From Phocoena phocoena (lineage: Eukaryota; Chordata; Mammalia; Artiodactyla; Phocoenidae), in the NCBI RefSeq assembly GCF_963924675.1, contig NC_089226.1, positions 45,711,124 to 45,775,123 of the forward strand: a stretch of 64,000 nt of DNA. Direction: 5' to 3'. Both the position numbers and the translations under genes were made by a program. This document shows positions 23,561-33,580 of the stretch, piece by piece. Position 1 is the stretch's first letter; each line of letters starts with the position of its first letter. The notes below the pieces were generated by a model, which was not told where the DNA came from, did not search any database, and was given only the letters and a program-made list of their open reading frames with translations.

Positions 23561-23999
23561 GATACATTCACTCAATCACAATGTACAAGGTAACTGTCAG
23601 ATCACAGAGAGGTTTGATTGGGTTTTGGCAGCACAAGGGTTGGTTAGCAGTACCTGATAGGACCTTTCCAGCGAGGTTGAAGAGAGTCCTTCCGGAGGTG
23701 TCTTTTCCAATAGGCAAAATCTCTAGGTTATAGTACGTGATGCTTAAGGTCTTCATCTACTGAGCGTGTACTCTGAAAAAATTGCTTTACCAAAACATGG
23801 TTATCTTTAATAGAAGCAATTAGGCCTTTGCAACATTGAATTGTCTCTCTCAGTTGTGGGTCAAAGAGGCAGGAACCAAGTGCATTGGGTGTCCTGTGAC
23901 TGTCTCAAAAGGTGAGGGTTTATGAGTTCCAAAAGGCGTGGATCTGCAGTTTAGAAGGACCAACAGCAATGCTTTTGGCCAAGGTATTTGGAGGACCTC

Positions 24000-24240
24000 T
24001 ACAAATTTTGCCAATTAAGTCTTAGTAACGCTGTTAGTACCTTTGACTAAAACAGAGGATTGAGGGTGATAAGCACAGTGAAAGTGTTGTATAACTGGCC
24101 AGGTAGCACAGATTTGTTGAAGTACCTGACGAATAAAATGGATTCCTTGGTCACTATGAAGTTCAAGAGGAATTTCCCAGGTAGAGATAATCTTTTCCAA
24201 AAGGATTTTAGCTACAGAAGAGGCAATATCCTATCTTTAA
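24000..24240 (-). pseudogene. Retroviral integrase core remnant (ERV pol)
   Basis: The frame at 24015-24200 matches the gammaretroviral integrase catalytic core. The second catalytic aspartate is present in 'ELHSDQGIHF' (24150-24152), and the typical 'HCAYHPQSS' follows. Thirty-six residues after the aspartate, where the D,D-35-E glutamate belongs, the codon is AAA (lysine, 24042-24044), so the active site is lost. In a live virus this enzyme inserts the DNA copy into the host genome. A further minus frame at 23568-23756 may be the integrase C-terminal region, but I cannot confirm it. Confidence 0.85.
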
Positions 24241-24357
24241 GGTAAGGCTTTTATGTGAAACTTACAGACAATGACTAAAACATATTTATATCCATGAGAC
24301 AGAGAAAGTTGTATAATATCCACTTGTCAGATCTTGAATAGACCATAAGGTAATTTT

Positions 24358-24566
24358 TTTTTTTTTTTTTTTGCGGTACGCGGGCCTCTCACTGTTGTGG
24401 CCTCTCCCGTGGTGGAGCACAGGCTCCAGATGTGCAGGCTCAGTGGCCATGGCTCACGGGCCCAGCCGCTCCGCGGCATGTGGGATCCTCCCGGATCGGG
24501 GCACGAACCCGTGTCCCCTACATCGGCAGATGGACTCTCAACCACTGCGCCACTAGGGAAGCCCCC
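24358..24566 (-). mobile_element. CHR-2 SINE inside the provirus
   Basis: On the plus strand it starts with a T-run, then 'gcggtacgcgggcctctcac', and ends 'gcgccactagggaagccccc', the reverse of a full CHR-2 copy. A 14-bp target duplication, 'cataaggtaatttt' / 'cattaggtaatttt' (one mismatch), lies at 24344-24357 and 24567-24580. The insertion therefore postdates the provirus. Confidence 0.93.
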
Positions 24567-24799
24567 CATTAGGTAATTTTAAATGTCCAGGAGCAGTTCG
24601 AGCAGGCTTCCCTGGGTTGTACTTCAGTCAAATGAAACAGGTGAGGCAGACACTTTTGAAGCCTTGTTAATATTTCCCAACCAATAGTGATTCTTGAATA
24701 ATGAGTACTATCATTTTGTCAGTAGATCAATGGTTTAACGCACGTACGGTGGTGAGGAGTAGTCATTTTAGAGTCTCTAGTATTTGGTTTGAGCCAGAG

Positions 24800-25345
24800 C
24801 TTTCTCTTTTTATCAAGTCAACAATTGTTAAATTTCCAGTCTTGTTTTTCCTTTTCTGAGGCCAATTGTTGTGCTTCTATAGCCAGTTTTTCTAAGTTAT
24901 CATTTGAAAAAGTATCCCTTTGGACCATGACAGAGCTTTGGTTGCTGACAGACCTTTTAAAGGCAGTGTTCTTTAAGGAAATATCAACAAGGTGATTTCT
25001 CTTGGCTTCCTGAGAGTCAAGTTTAGAATGCCCCAGAATCATAATAGCTAGAGTGGCAGGTAAAAGTATTGCACCCAATAATTCCTAAACATAGGGAACA
25101 TTTAAAATTTTATTCCCACTGAAAGTAAAGAAGCCACATTGCCCCCACAACATATCAAAATCATGAGCTACTCTGAAAGCATATCTACTATCAGTATAAA
25201 TGCTGGCAGTTTTGTTCTCGACAAAGGTACAAGCCCGTGTAAGAGCATATAATTCAGCCTGTAGCCATAGGTAAAGATGCTACCTCAGCAACATTGAAAG
25301 AAGCTGCAATAGCCCACCCAGCACAATACTTGCCATTGTTACCTT
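24800..25345 (-). pseudogene. Retroviral RNase H remnant (ERV pol)
   Basis: The minus-strand translation gives 'ALTRACTFVENKTASIYTDS' followed by 'RYAFRVAHDF' at about 25140-25260. It then runs on through 'LLPATLAIMILGHSKLDSQE' in the frame at 24818-25078. This is the RNase H of gammaretrovirus-like pol, with the TDSRYAF block visible. Normally it removes the RNA strand during reverse transcription. An in-frame stop separates the two parts, and the upstream side is cut by an L1 insertion at about 25.39 kb. Confidence 0.85.
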
Positions 25346-25392
25346 TTTCTTTCATTGTTTTTTTCTTTATTTTTTAAAATTTATTTTGTATT

Positions 25393-26055
25393 TTTTTTTA
25401 CATCTTTATTGGAGTATAATTGCTTTACAATGGTGTGTTAGTTTCTGCTTTATAACAAAGTGAATCAGTTATACATATACATATGTTCCCATATCTCTTC
25501 CCTCTTGCGTCTCCCTCCCTCCCACCCTCCCTATCCCACCCTTCCAGGCGGTCACAAAGCACCGAGCTGATCTCCCTCTGCTATGCGGTACATAGCTGCT
25601 TCCCACTGCTGATCTCCCTCTGCTATGCGGTACATAGCTGCTTCCCACTGCTGATCTCCCTCTGCTATGCGGTACATAGCTGCTTCCCACTGCTGATCTC
25701 CCTCTGCTATAAGGTACATAGCTGCTTCCCACTAGCTATGTACCTTACGTTTGGTACTGTATATATGTCCATGCCACTCTCTCACTTCGTCCCAGCTTAC
25801 CCTTCCCCCTCCCCATATCCTCAAGTCCATTCTCTAGTAGGTCTGTGTCTTTATTCCTGTCTTACCCCTAGGTTCTTCATGACATTTTTTTTTCTTAAAT
25901 TCCATATATATGTTTTAGCATACGGTACTAGACTTTCTCTTTCTTACTTCACTCTGTATGACAGACTCTAGGTCCATCCACCTCATTACAAATAGCTCAA
26001 TTTCATTTCTTTTTATGGCTGAGTAATATTCCATTGTACATATGTGCCACATCTT
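25393..26055 (-). mobile_element. Young L1 3' end inside the provirus
   Basis: The plus strand starts with a T-run and 'acatctttattggagtataa' (the A-tail and polyadenylation end). It passes 'caaagtgaatcagttataca' and ends in 'aatattccattgtacatatg' and 'tgccacatcttctt', where it is 5'-truncated. It separates RNase H from reverse transcriptase. It carries a 4x42-bp array at 25567-25734, where sister copies have a single unit. Confidence 0.9.
25567..25734. repeat. Four tandem 42-bp units within L1 3' UTR
   Basis: Units start at 25567, 25609, 25651 and 25693, each beginning 'ctgatctccctctgctat'. The first three are identical. The fourth has 'aa' for 'gc' in mid-unit and a different last base. 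Because 42 is divisible by 3, both strands give periodic open frames (25469-25732 minus and 25483-25971 plus), which are artefacts of the repeat and not genes. Other L1 3' ends here carry the unit once. Confidence 0.95.
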
Positions 26056-26058
26056 CTT

Positions 26059-26143
26059 TTTTTTTAACATCTTTATTGGAGTATAATTGCTTTACAATGG
26101 TGTGTTAGTTTCTGCTTTACAACAAAATGAATCAGTTATACCT
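26059..26143 (-). mobile_element. Second short L1 3' end abutting the first
   Basis: A T-run is followed by 'acatctttattggagtataa', 'gtgttagtttctgctttaca' and 'aaaatgaatcagttatacc', only about 80 bases of the L1 terminus. It joins the 5'-truncated end of the preceding L1 with no retroviral sequence between. Provirus sequence resumes at about 26144. Confidence 0.85.
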
Positions 26144-26899
26144 TTTAAATAGGTATAATACAATCAGTGAACCATGAGAAGTCAGCATTACACAAAGGTG
26201 TTTCCTATAGATTATCACAAGGAGTCAAGAGCCGGTCCATTGGTATTAAGCAGTCATGAGAGACTTCACTGGTGATGAAGAGGAAAAGAGTAGCTGGGTT
26301 AAGGTTTTTAAGGTTTTAAGGTTTTTAAAATGTAAAAGAGTTATATGAGGAGCAATTAACAAAAGGACTTTATAGGAAGTGAGGGGGCTGACTGAGAAAT
26401 GTTGAATGTCTTGAGAGTACAGGAGAACTTCTATATGAGGTGCAAAAATGGTCAAAGGTGATCCCATAACAGTTATTTTGGTGTCATTAACCAAAAAGGC
26501 AGTGGCCTTAATGGCTCTAAGGCAATGGGTATCCACATGACACAGAGTCTATTTGCTGGCTATAATACCCTATAAGGTCAATGGTGATTACCATGTTGTT
26601 GGGTGAGTACTCCAAGGGCATTCTCTTCCTTTTCTTATGTAAATAGGAAAAAGGGAATCTGTTAATTGGGATGCCCAAGAGCAGATGGGTTTATCAAACT
26701 CTCCTTTAAGGTCTTAATGACTATGTCATCTGGTTCTTCCCATAAAATGGGGTCGAGGTGTTGATGTTTAGTAAAACGTACAGAGGTTTGATTGGAAGAG
26801 AGAAATTTGGATTCCAATTGTGGCAATAACCAACTAGCTTGAGAAAACCTCACAGTTGGCACTTATTTTTGGATTTGGGGAAACTTGGGACACTATGAA

Positions 26900-27630
26900 G
26901 TATATCTGAACCCAGTTATAGCCCTTGTTCTGATGGCAGATGCCCTAAATATCAAACCAGGGTTTGGGCAAACTGTAATTTTTCTTTGGTGACCTTATGT
27001 CCCTTTAAGGCTTTTTAAAATCTTTAGCAAGTGGAGGCTGTCTTCCTGTGAGGAGGCTTGAGAAGGAGACCAAAAAAGCAAATCATTTACATATTGTAAC
27101 AAAGTAGAACCTCTAGAGAACTTATACCATCCAGATCAGCCTTTGGGATTTTTGAGAAATAAGAAGGACTGTCAGTAAACCTGAACCATTACCATCCAGG
27201 TGAACTGTTTTTCTTCCCAAGCGATGGCAAAAGGTATTGGCTAGCTTCATCAACTGTAAAACTAAAGAATACACTGCAAAGGTCAGTACAATAAAAAATT
27301 TGCTTCCAGCAGAAATGGATGTTAGTAACAAATAAAGGTTATGAATAACAGGATGTCAAGGGATAACAATGTTGTTTATTGCTTGAAGGTCCTGGGCAAA
27401 CCTCCACCCTTGGCCCTTAGGTTTTTCACCTGTAAAATAGGAGTATTAGAAGGACAAATACAAGGGATAATAGGCCTTGAGGCTTGTAATCTTCCATTAT
27501 GGGATTTATGTCTTAAAGGGCTTCTTTACCTTTAGAATATTGATTAATTCTGGGAAGAGGTTTTGAAGGATATACTTGAATCTTGATAGGAGGTGCACTG
27601 TGAATTTTGCCAATATCAACCAGAGATTTT
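26900..27630 (-). pseudogene. Retroviral reverse transcriptase remnant (ERV pol)
   Basis: The N-terminal side, in the frame 27513-27716, ends 'IQVYPSKPLPRINQYSKGKE', a gammaretrovirus-like reverse transcriptase start. The catalytic box lies at 27082-27093 in the context 'LLQYVNDLLFWSPSQ'. It reads Y-V-N-D where Y-V-D-D is needed, so one metal-binding aspartate is asparagine. A stop follows about 27 codons later. In a live virus this enzyme copies RNA into DNA. The copy is inactive. Confidence 0.85.
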
Positions 27631-27639
27631 GCCCATAAA

Positions 27640-28090
27640 GAGGGTGATAGCTGATTTAATAGGGGACAAGTGATCAGTGTTTCCAGATTCAGCTCTAGTG
27701 CCATCAGAGAGAACACAAATAAAAGATGTCACTTAATTCACCAGATTGGTTATTTTGGTAACTACTGTCAAATTTTAGAATTATTAACCCCTTTTGGGAG
27801 AAAGAAGTTCCAGCATCATGGTTCTCTAAGAAGTTTTGGCCTAATAAATGGAGAGGGGCAGAGGAACTAAGGAGAAAAGGGTGTATATCTCTCAAGGAGC
27901 CCAAACAAAAGAGAATAGTTCAGAGACAGGAACCTCTTGAGGTTTATTAGAGATCCCCACTATTTAAACTGTTTTAGTACTTTAAGGCAGGGGCTCCTTT
28001 AACAGTAGTGGGGTTGAGCACCAAGAGTGTGGCTCTGGTGTTAATCAGGATGGGAAGAGATTCATCCCCAGTCTGGAGAAATGTTTCTCC
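27640..28090 (-). pseudogene. Retroviral protease remnant (ERV)
   Basis: The minus-strand translation around 28000-28080 gives 'DESLPILINTRATLLVLNPT', the shape of the retroviral aspartic protease active-site region. The residues at 28034-28042 are N-T-R where the family has D-T-G, so the catalytic aspartate is lost. It lies between gag and reverse transcriptase, as expected. Outside the active site the call is weaker. Confidence 0.65.
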
Positions 28091-28199
28091 AAGCCAATTA
28101 AGAGGGAAGATTAGGAAGGGCCCCAGCAGTTCCTCGGAGCCTTATCATTGAGAACTGAGAGGATGTTGGAAAGGATGGCTGGAAGGCTGAAGGCGCCTA

Positions 28200-29060
28200 A
28201 AGTGCTTAAATTTGTAACAATCTCTTTTCCAGTGCCCTGGGCTCTTGGCAATAATAGGAGAAACTAGGAGGGTTTCATTTGGGGGCCTTCATTTGCTGGA
28301 GTTGAAGAAGTTAAGAATTTTAGCAGTCTTTCTTTTAGGTGACTCATGTAGAGTGCAAGAAAGCTGGTTTGCCAGATTAACTAACTCTGGAGTGGACATG
28401 GTTTCCATTCCAGCCTGGTCCTTTTTACTAAAGGGAAAGGTCCTGGTTCAGCCCACTAATAGACATAGAATTAAAAGCTACCTGGGTGAAATCAACATCT
28501 GAAGGAAGACTAGAACTTTCTTTAAAAAGAATCTGAAGTCGGTTATAATAGTTATGAAGAGGCTCATCAGAATTTTGTGTGCAAGCCTGAATTTTGTTCC
28601 AAGCAACAGGCTTTGGAAAAGGCCTAGGAATTGCCTGACGAAGTTGCCTAACAATTGCCTAAGCTTGATCATGTAATAAGTTAGTGGGAGGGTCTCCTGG
28701 TTGTAATTCTAGAGACCTTTCAGGATTTTCCCAGTTAGCTGTTTTCGGCCAATGCTGGGCCTGGCCTTCACCAACAAGTATGAACTGGCCGGTGTAAGTC
28801 AGAGAAACCAGGTTGATAAGTTTGAATGACTATGTTAAATTCCTCAGCAAATCTCTGAGGATGTTCGGTTGCCTTGGGACAATCGTTGACTGTGCTTGCG
28901 GTTCAGCTTTCATCCAGGGAGTATAAGAAGTTAAGGGTTTAGCTTCTGGCGTGTTTTGATGAGTTCAGAGGAATAGGGAAGGGGGAGAATTTCCAAGAAA
29001 AGGGAGGTGCACGGGGAGAATTAGTGTGAGGGAACTGAGGGTGTAGAGGAGGTGCAGGCA
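28200..29060 (-). pseudogene. Retroviral gag remnant (capsid and nucleocapsid)
   Basis: A zinc-knuckle half, 'PGHWKRDC', is at 28217-28240. The two upstream cysteines expected for a CCHC knuckle are not present in this frame. Further upstream on the minus strand (about 28520-28670), words such as 'NSDEPLHNYYNRLQILFKES' fit the gammaretroviral capsid C-terminal region. These proteins form the particle core and bind RNA in a live virus. The frame is interrupted repeatedly. Sequence up to about 29.6 kb is probably more gag or leader, but I cannot prove it. Confidence 0.7.
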
Positions 29061-30036
29061 GCGCAGAAGGGAGGAGGAGCCTGCGACAAAGAAGCCAAGG
29101 AAGAAGAGCCTGAGGCTTCAGAAGCCACTTTATCTTTCTTTAATCATTTGCTTACCTCAGTTAATCTTAAAATCTTATTTTTTAAAGAGGCAATTTTAGG
29201 TTCCTGATAATGTTTGGAAGACTCAAAATGCCAATTGAAATAGGCATACCATTCAGTTCTGGAAACTTTAGAGCTATTGTAATCCAATTCAGTTTAAAAA
29301 AATTAAGTTTGGGGATTTCAGAAGTTCCCCACAATGGCCATTGCTATTGTAAATTGCCTTTGGTCAGGTGGGTCCTTTTAGTTAGAAATATGCAAGAGGA
29401 AGGACCATGGTTTTTAAACACAAAGTTGGCCAGAGTCCCTGTGGGAGCACACTCAAATTGTTTAGATAACTGGGATTGCATTTCTCCAGGGTTTTTCTCT
29501 AGAGCAAAATAATAATTTTCAAACAATTTAAACAGCTTACAGCTCAAATAACTTAATTCAAACAGTTTGTAGGTCAAATAGCTGCAGGCCTAATACCAGC
29601 CAGTTCTAAGGGAACAGCTTGGTCCTGTAGAAGCCAGGCTGAAGGCTTCTCGGCCAGTTGCCATAGAATAGTCCCTTTTCCAAATGAATGGACCGAAGGC
29701 TAAAGTGGCACAGTTTCAGTGAAACAACCCCTGTTCCCAAAGGAATGAGCCAAAGCCTTCTCATCCAGTTTCAGTTGAAACAGTCCAATCTCAAAATCAG
29801 ACTGAAGTGTCAAACAACTCTTCACATATAGAACAAGGCCTTAAACAAAAAGGATGAAACTTTAAAATAGATCCCAAATAAAGCCTGGAGATCATCAATG
29901 CAGAGGGAGTGATCTTGGATCCAGGAGAAAGACATAACTTCAGACTTCAGGGTTGGCGATAACAGCAGTGAGTCCAGTGGACTCACTTGTGGGTACCACA
30001 CTTGCTTGGTCACCAGCCTCCAGGGGTCTTCTCTGG

Positions 30037-30054
30037 TCCCTCTATGGGCCACAA
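30037..30054 (-). other. Candidate retroviral primer-binding site (tRNA-Ile-like)
   Basis: On the minus strand the 18-mer 'ttgtggcccatagaggga' begins three bases after the LTR end. By memory of the tRNA-Ile 3' end it matches at 14 of 18 positions. Placement is right for a primer site. The tRNA assignment needs an alignment to confirm it. Confidence 0.5.
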
Positions 30055-30057
30055 AAA

Positions 30058-30436
30058 TGTTTTCCTAAAAGAAACAGACTGCCAGTTATTTCTCCATCAA
30101 AAATGGGTTTATTTGGGATCAGCAGACAGCTGCAACTCAGGGTCTGCAACCATGGCAAGCCACATGCAAGTTGCCACACAGTAAGGAAAGGAAAACGCTT
30201 TCATAGAGAGGAGAAGGAAGTGGGGGGTGGAGGCAGTTCTAATAACGGTCCATGGCTTTTCATTGGCTGAGTTCTTTCCAGGAAAGAAGAGGAGTCTTTC
30301 TTCTTTCTGTCGGGCTCTGCTATCACTGCAGTGTGTAACCACTCCCTCTTCTGGCCTTCTGACTCTATTTAATTGAGGTTTCTGTTTATTAATTTTTTTA
30401 CTGAATTTGTCTTCTTTATTACCTCTATTACCTACA
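30058..30436 (-). mobile_element. ERV 5' LTR
   Basis: On the minus strand it begins 'tgtaggtaatagaggtaata' and ends 'tttcttttaggaaaaca', giving TG...CA ends and about 379 bp. A polyadenylation word AATAAA (plus-strand TTTATT at 30108-30113) sits about 50 bases before the 3' end. It is directly upstream of the primer-site candidate and the gag remnant, which fits a 5' LTR. The outer end could instead be at 30439 or 30445. No second copy was found in the window. Confidence 0.8.
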
Positions 30437-30439
30437 CCA

Positions 30440-31466
30440 GGTACACTGATGATATTCAATAAATATTTGTGGAATTTGCATGAGGGATTTGCATTTCTTA
30501 ATGTCAGCGAGATATAATCTCAAATTGGAAATTACTGACATTGTAGAAAAATTAAATCATTTATACAACCATTTAATAAATAGTTTTAAATTCTAGAATA
30601 GGTATGATGTGGCGTGTCTGTGATGTCTTGCATATTTCAAAGTGCCAGATACTTAGAATCACAAACTAAACATATCGTTTAACTAAAATCAAACAATCCA
30701 CCCTCACAGACACCTTCTCCTGACCTTTTCAATAACATTTCCTCATGCCTCTATAATAACTTAAAAGCCCATACATTTTCTCAATTCTTTCTCACAATAA
30801 CTTCAAGTGTTTAAGTGACTTTCCTCATTCTCAATGTTATTTTTATTCATTATATTATTATACCTCTACCGTAAGAGGTTAATAGAGATAGTATGGGAAA
30901 ACATAAAAATAATTAAAGATGGAGTAAGAAGGTTTATGTCTGGATAGCCACTTGATGGCTTTGTGCACAAGAAGGAAATACTAATAGTTTGGAATATAAG
31001 TTCCCATAAGTAAAGTGCAAGCAATCTTCATAACAGTTTTGCTGGAAAGATTAAATGTGATTATGAAAAGTTTCTGAAAAGTGTAAATTAAATCAAATGT
31101 GATTATGAGTATGAAAGTTTTGGTTAATTATAATTTACTATGTAAGTGCCAATTCTTATTGTGATCTTAGAGAGGAAAGGTGAAGAAACACTTAGATTGA
31201 GATAATGTGCCCACTATCAGAAGTCCACTTAATTGCCTAAGATCTATACTCAACTACTTCGGCTTGCTTGAGGTGATGGTGATTTTTCATCTAGAAAGAA
31301 CCTTTGTGTGTATGTCATCCCATCACGAATTATTACGTTTGTCAAATAAGCCCAAGATCATCAGGTTTCTCACTCCCAATGTTCTCTTTAGGGCAGGTAT
31401 CAAAAGGAAAAAATTAGCATTAATGTAGAAGTTTATTGTATTAATTTAATTATGTAAATGAGGCTC

Positions 31467-31534
<68 letters not shown>

Positions 31535-32150
31535 GTATGTATGTATCCTTTGTTAGTGTTAAAATGACTAAATCACATTACTCTTGGAGGATAGGCAAAT
31601 AAGAACAGAATGTGTTTATTACCAATAATGCTCAAAGAAAATTTTACAATGACGGCAGGAGATATAGGGAACATTTAGGTGGAATCATTGAGAGCTTTAA
31701 CTTTAGACTGTTTAATTCGGAAAGTAGTCAGACTCCCAGTTTTGTGAGTTGTGAAATGCAGATATTCAGGAACAGGAACATACCAGAGATGAGAAGTTCT
31801 GGGAATCCAGGAAGTTTTGTTTCAGCAATGGTTTGTATCAGCCAGGATTCCGGCACAATTCTAATTCACAGTGGATCCAATGGGCCTAAGGATCTATCCT
31901 ATGGTCATTTACCTGGTCTCTCAGTTGAAGTTTTAGAGCAGCTGAGAGAACCCTCTCTTTGATCCACTTACCTGTGGAATAAAAAACATTATTGTAGGAA
32001 GAGTCATGTGAAAGTTTCTGAAACTGTTTATCACCATCCCCCCAGCTGCTGCCACACCAACCAAGATAGGAAGCTAGAAACAATACCTTATCTGAGGAGG
32101 AATGGCTGAGATTTAGTGACATCATCAAAGATTTAAAGAGGTGGAAACCA
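30440..32150. other. Unique AT-rich sequence with a microsatellite
   Basis: No gene was recognised. A composite TA/CA microsatellite lies at 31467-31546. The 116-codon plus frame 31612-31962 has no recognisable domain. Confidence 0.5.
31467..31546. repeat. Composite (TA)n(CA)n(TA)n(TGTA)n microsatellite
   Basis: A TA run of about 9 units passes straight into about 21 CA units, then a short TA run and 'tgtatgtatgtat'. It is about 80 bp long in all. Confidence 0.95.
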
Positions 32151-32154
32151 CCAT

Positions 32155-33056
32155 TGCCCCCCAGTTTTGCTGAGATATAAGTGAATTGACATACATCACT
32201 GAATAAATTTAAGGTGTACAGCATAATGGATTGACTTACATATATTGTGAAATGATTACTGCAATAAATTTAGTTACCATCTGTCATCTCATTTAGATAC
32301 AATGAAAAGGGAAAGCAAAAAAATATAAAAATTTTTCCTTGTGATAAGAACTTATGTAATTTACTCTCTTAACATCTTTTATATTTATCACACAACAGTG
32401 TCATATCACATCATCCCTAGTACTTATTTATCTTTCTCCATTCCTAGTCCTCCCTATATCCCCCCACCTCTGGTAACTACAGATCTGTCCTTTTTTCTGT
32501 GAGTTTCGTTTGTATTTTATTTTGTTTTTCAGATTCCACATATGAGTGAGATCATACAGTATTTGTCTTTCTCTGTCTGACTTATTTCACTTAGCATAAT
32601 TTCCTCAAGGTTCATCAATATTGTTGCAAATGGCAAGATTTTCTCATTTTTATGGCTGAGTAATATCTTATCGTATCCACAACTTATTTATCCATTCATC
32701 CATCAGTGGTCACTTAGTTTGTTTCCATACCTTGACTACTATAAATAATGATGCTGTGAACATGGGGCTGCATATATTTTTTGGGTTCGTGTTTTCATTT
32801 TCTTTAGATATATTGCCAGAAGTGGAATTGTTGGATCACACAGTAGTCCTATGTTTTCATTTTTGAGGATCCTCGATAACCATTTTCCATAGTGGCTGGA
32901 CCGCTTTACACATCCACCAACAGCGTTCGAGGGTTCCTTTTTCTCCACGTCCTTGCCAGCATTTGTTATCTTGTCTTCTTTGTCCTGGCCATTGTAACAG
33001 GCATAAGGTGATGTCTCTTTGTGGTTTTGATTTGCATTTCTCTAATGGGTAGTTGC
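32155..33056 (-). mobile_element. Old L1 LINE 3' end
   Basis: Minus-strand L1 3' end. From left to right: 'gctgagatataagtgaattg' and 'ttaaggtgtacagcataatg' (3' UTR), 'cagattccacatatgagtga', 'ggctgagtaatatcttatcg', 'agtggaattgttggatcaca' and 'ccattgtaacaggcataagg'. It stops at about 33056, where ERV-L-like sequence begins. Confidence 0.88.
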
Positions 33057-33059
33057 CAT

Positions 33060-33580
33060 TTAGTTAGGCTGTATAGACGCCGAAAACCCAGGTGGATTAT
33101 GTTTGGTAATGGAGGAGCACGCTGTAAACTTAGCCGGTGGCAGCCCCAACCTCAGCTGCTGAGTTGGGTGTGGTCTGTGTACCGGCACAGATCAACACAG
33201 CCTCCGGTGCTGGATGTGCAGCTATTCATCTGGCAAATGTGTTCTTCCTGAATTTCCTGCATTAGGGAGGAAACTGATTTAGCTACTGCCACTGCAAAAT
33301 AACAAACCTGCCAGAGCAGAGGCCAGTGCTAAGCCCTCATTATTGGATAATTTCTTGAGGAACCCAGCCAGCCAAGTGGAAGCATGAATACATCAGAACT
33401 TTTCTACTTCAAATTTAACCCTACCAGAATTGAAACCTGGTAAGTGATTTAACCTTACCAGCATGGAAATCTTCTCTGGATATGTATTTGCCTCTCTTGC
33501 CCACGGTAACTCTGCCAGAACCACCATCTGAGGGCTCACCAAATGTTTCATCTGTCATTGTAGTCAGCAGGGGAGGTGAG
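33060..33580 (+). pseudogene. ERV-L pol relic (reverse transcriptase and integrase pieces)
   Basis: At 33188-33260 the translation reads 'INTASGAGCAAIHLANVFFL', the reverse-transcriptase region before the first catalytic aspartate in ERV-L (class III) elements. The aspartate itself reads H. At about 33478-33560, 'GYVFASLAHGNSARTTI' fits ERV-L integrase. The two lie much closer than in an intact pol, so a large internal deletion is likely. This fossil is far older than the provirus at 23.6-30.4 kb. Confidence 0.7.

Larger units (their letters stand above)
23560..30436 (-). mobile_element. Defective class I endogenous retrovirus, minus strand
   Basis: Read on the minus strand, the order is 5' LTR (30058-30436), a primer-site candidate, gag remnants, protease, reverse transcriptase, RNase H and integrase. 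This is gammaretrovirus-like (class I) order and sequence. Every gene is broken by stops and frameshifts. Env and the 3' LTR were not found, so the left boundary is approximate. Later insertions inside it are a CHR-2 SINE (24358-24566) and two adjoining L1 3' ends (about 25385-26143). It is an old, non-infectious genomic fossil. Confidence 0.85.

Noticed and set aside
25567..25734. Direct repeats that could be taken for a CRISPR array.
   Set aside because: The units abut with no spacers and lie in an L1 3' UTR of a mammal.
25469..25971. Open frames with a regular 14-residue repeat on both strands, resembling a repeat protein.
   Set aside because: They come from the 42-bp array inside an L1 3' UTR. 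The period is a multiple of three, so every frame stays open.
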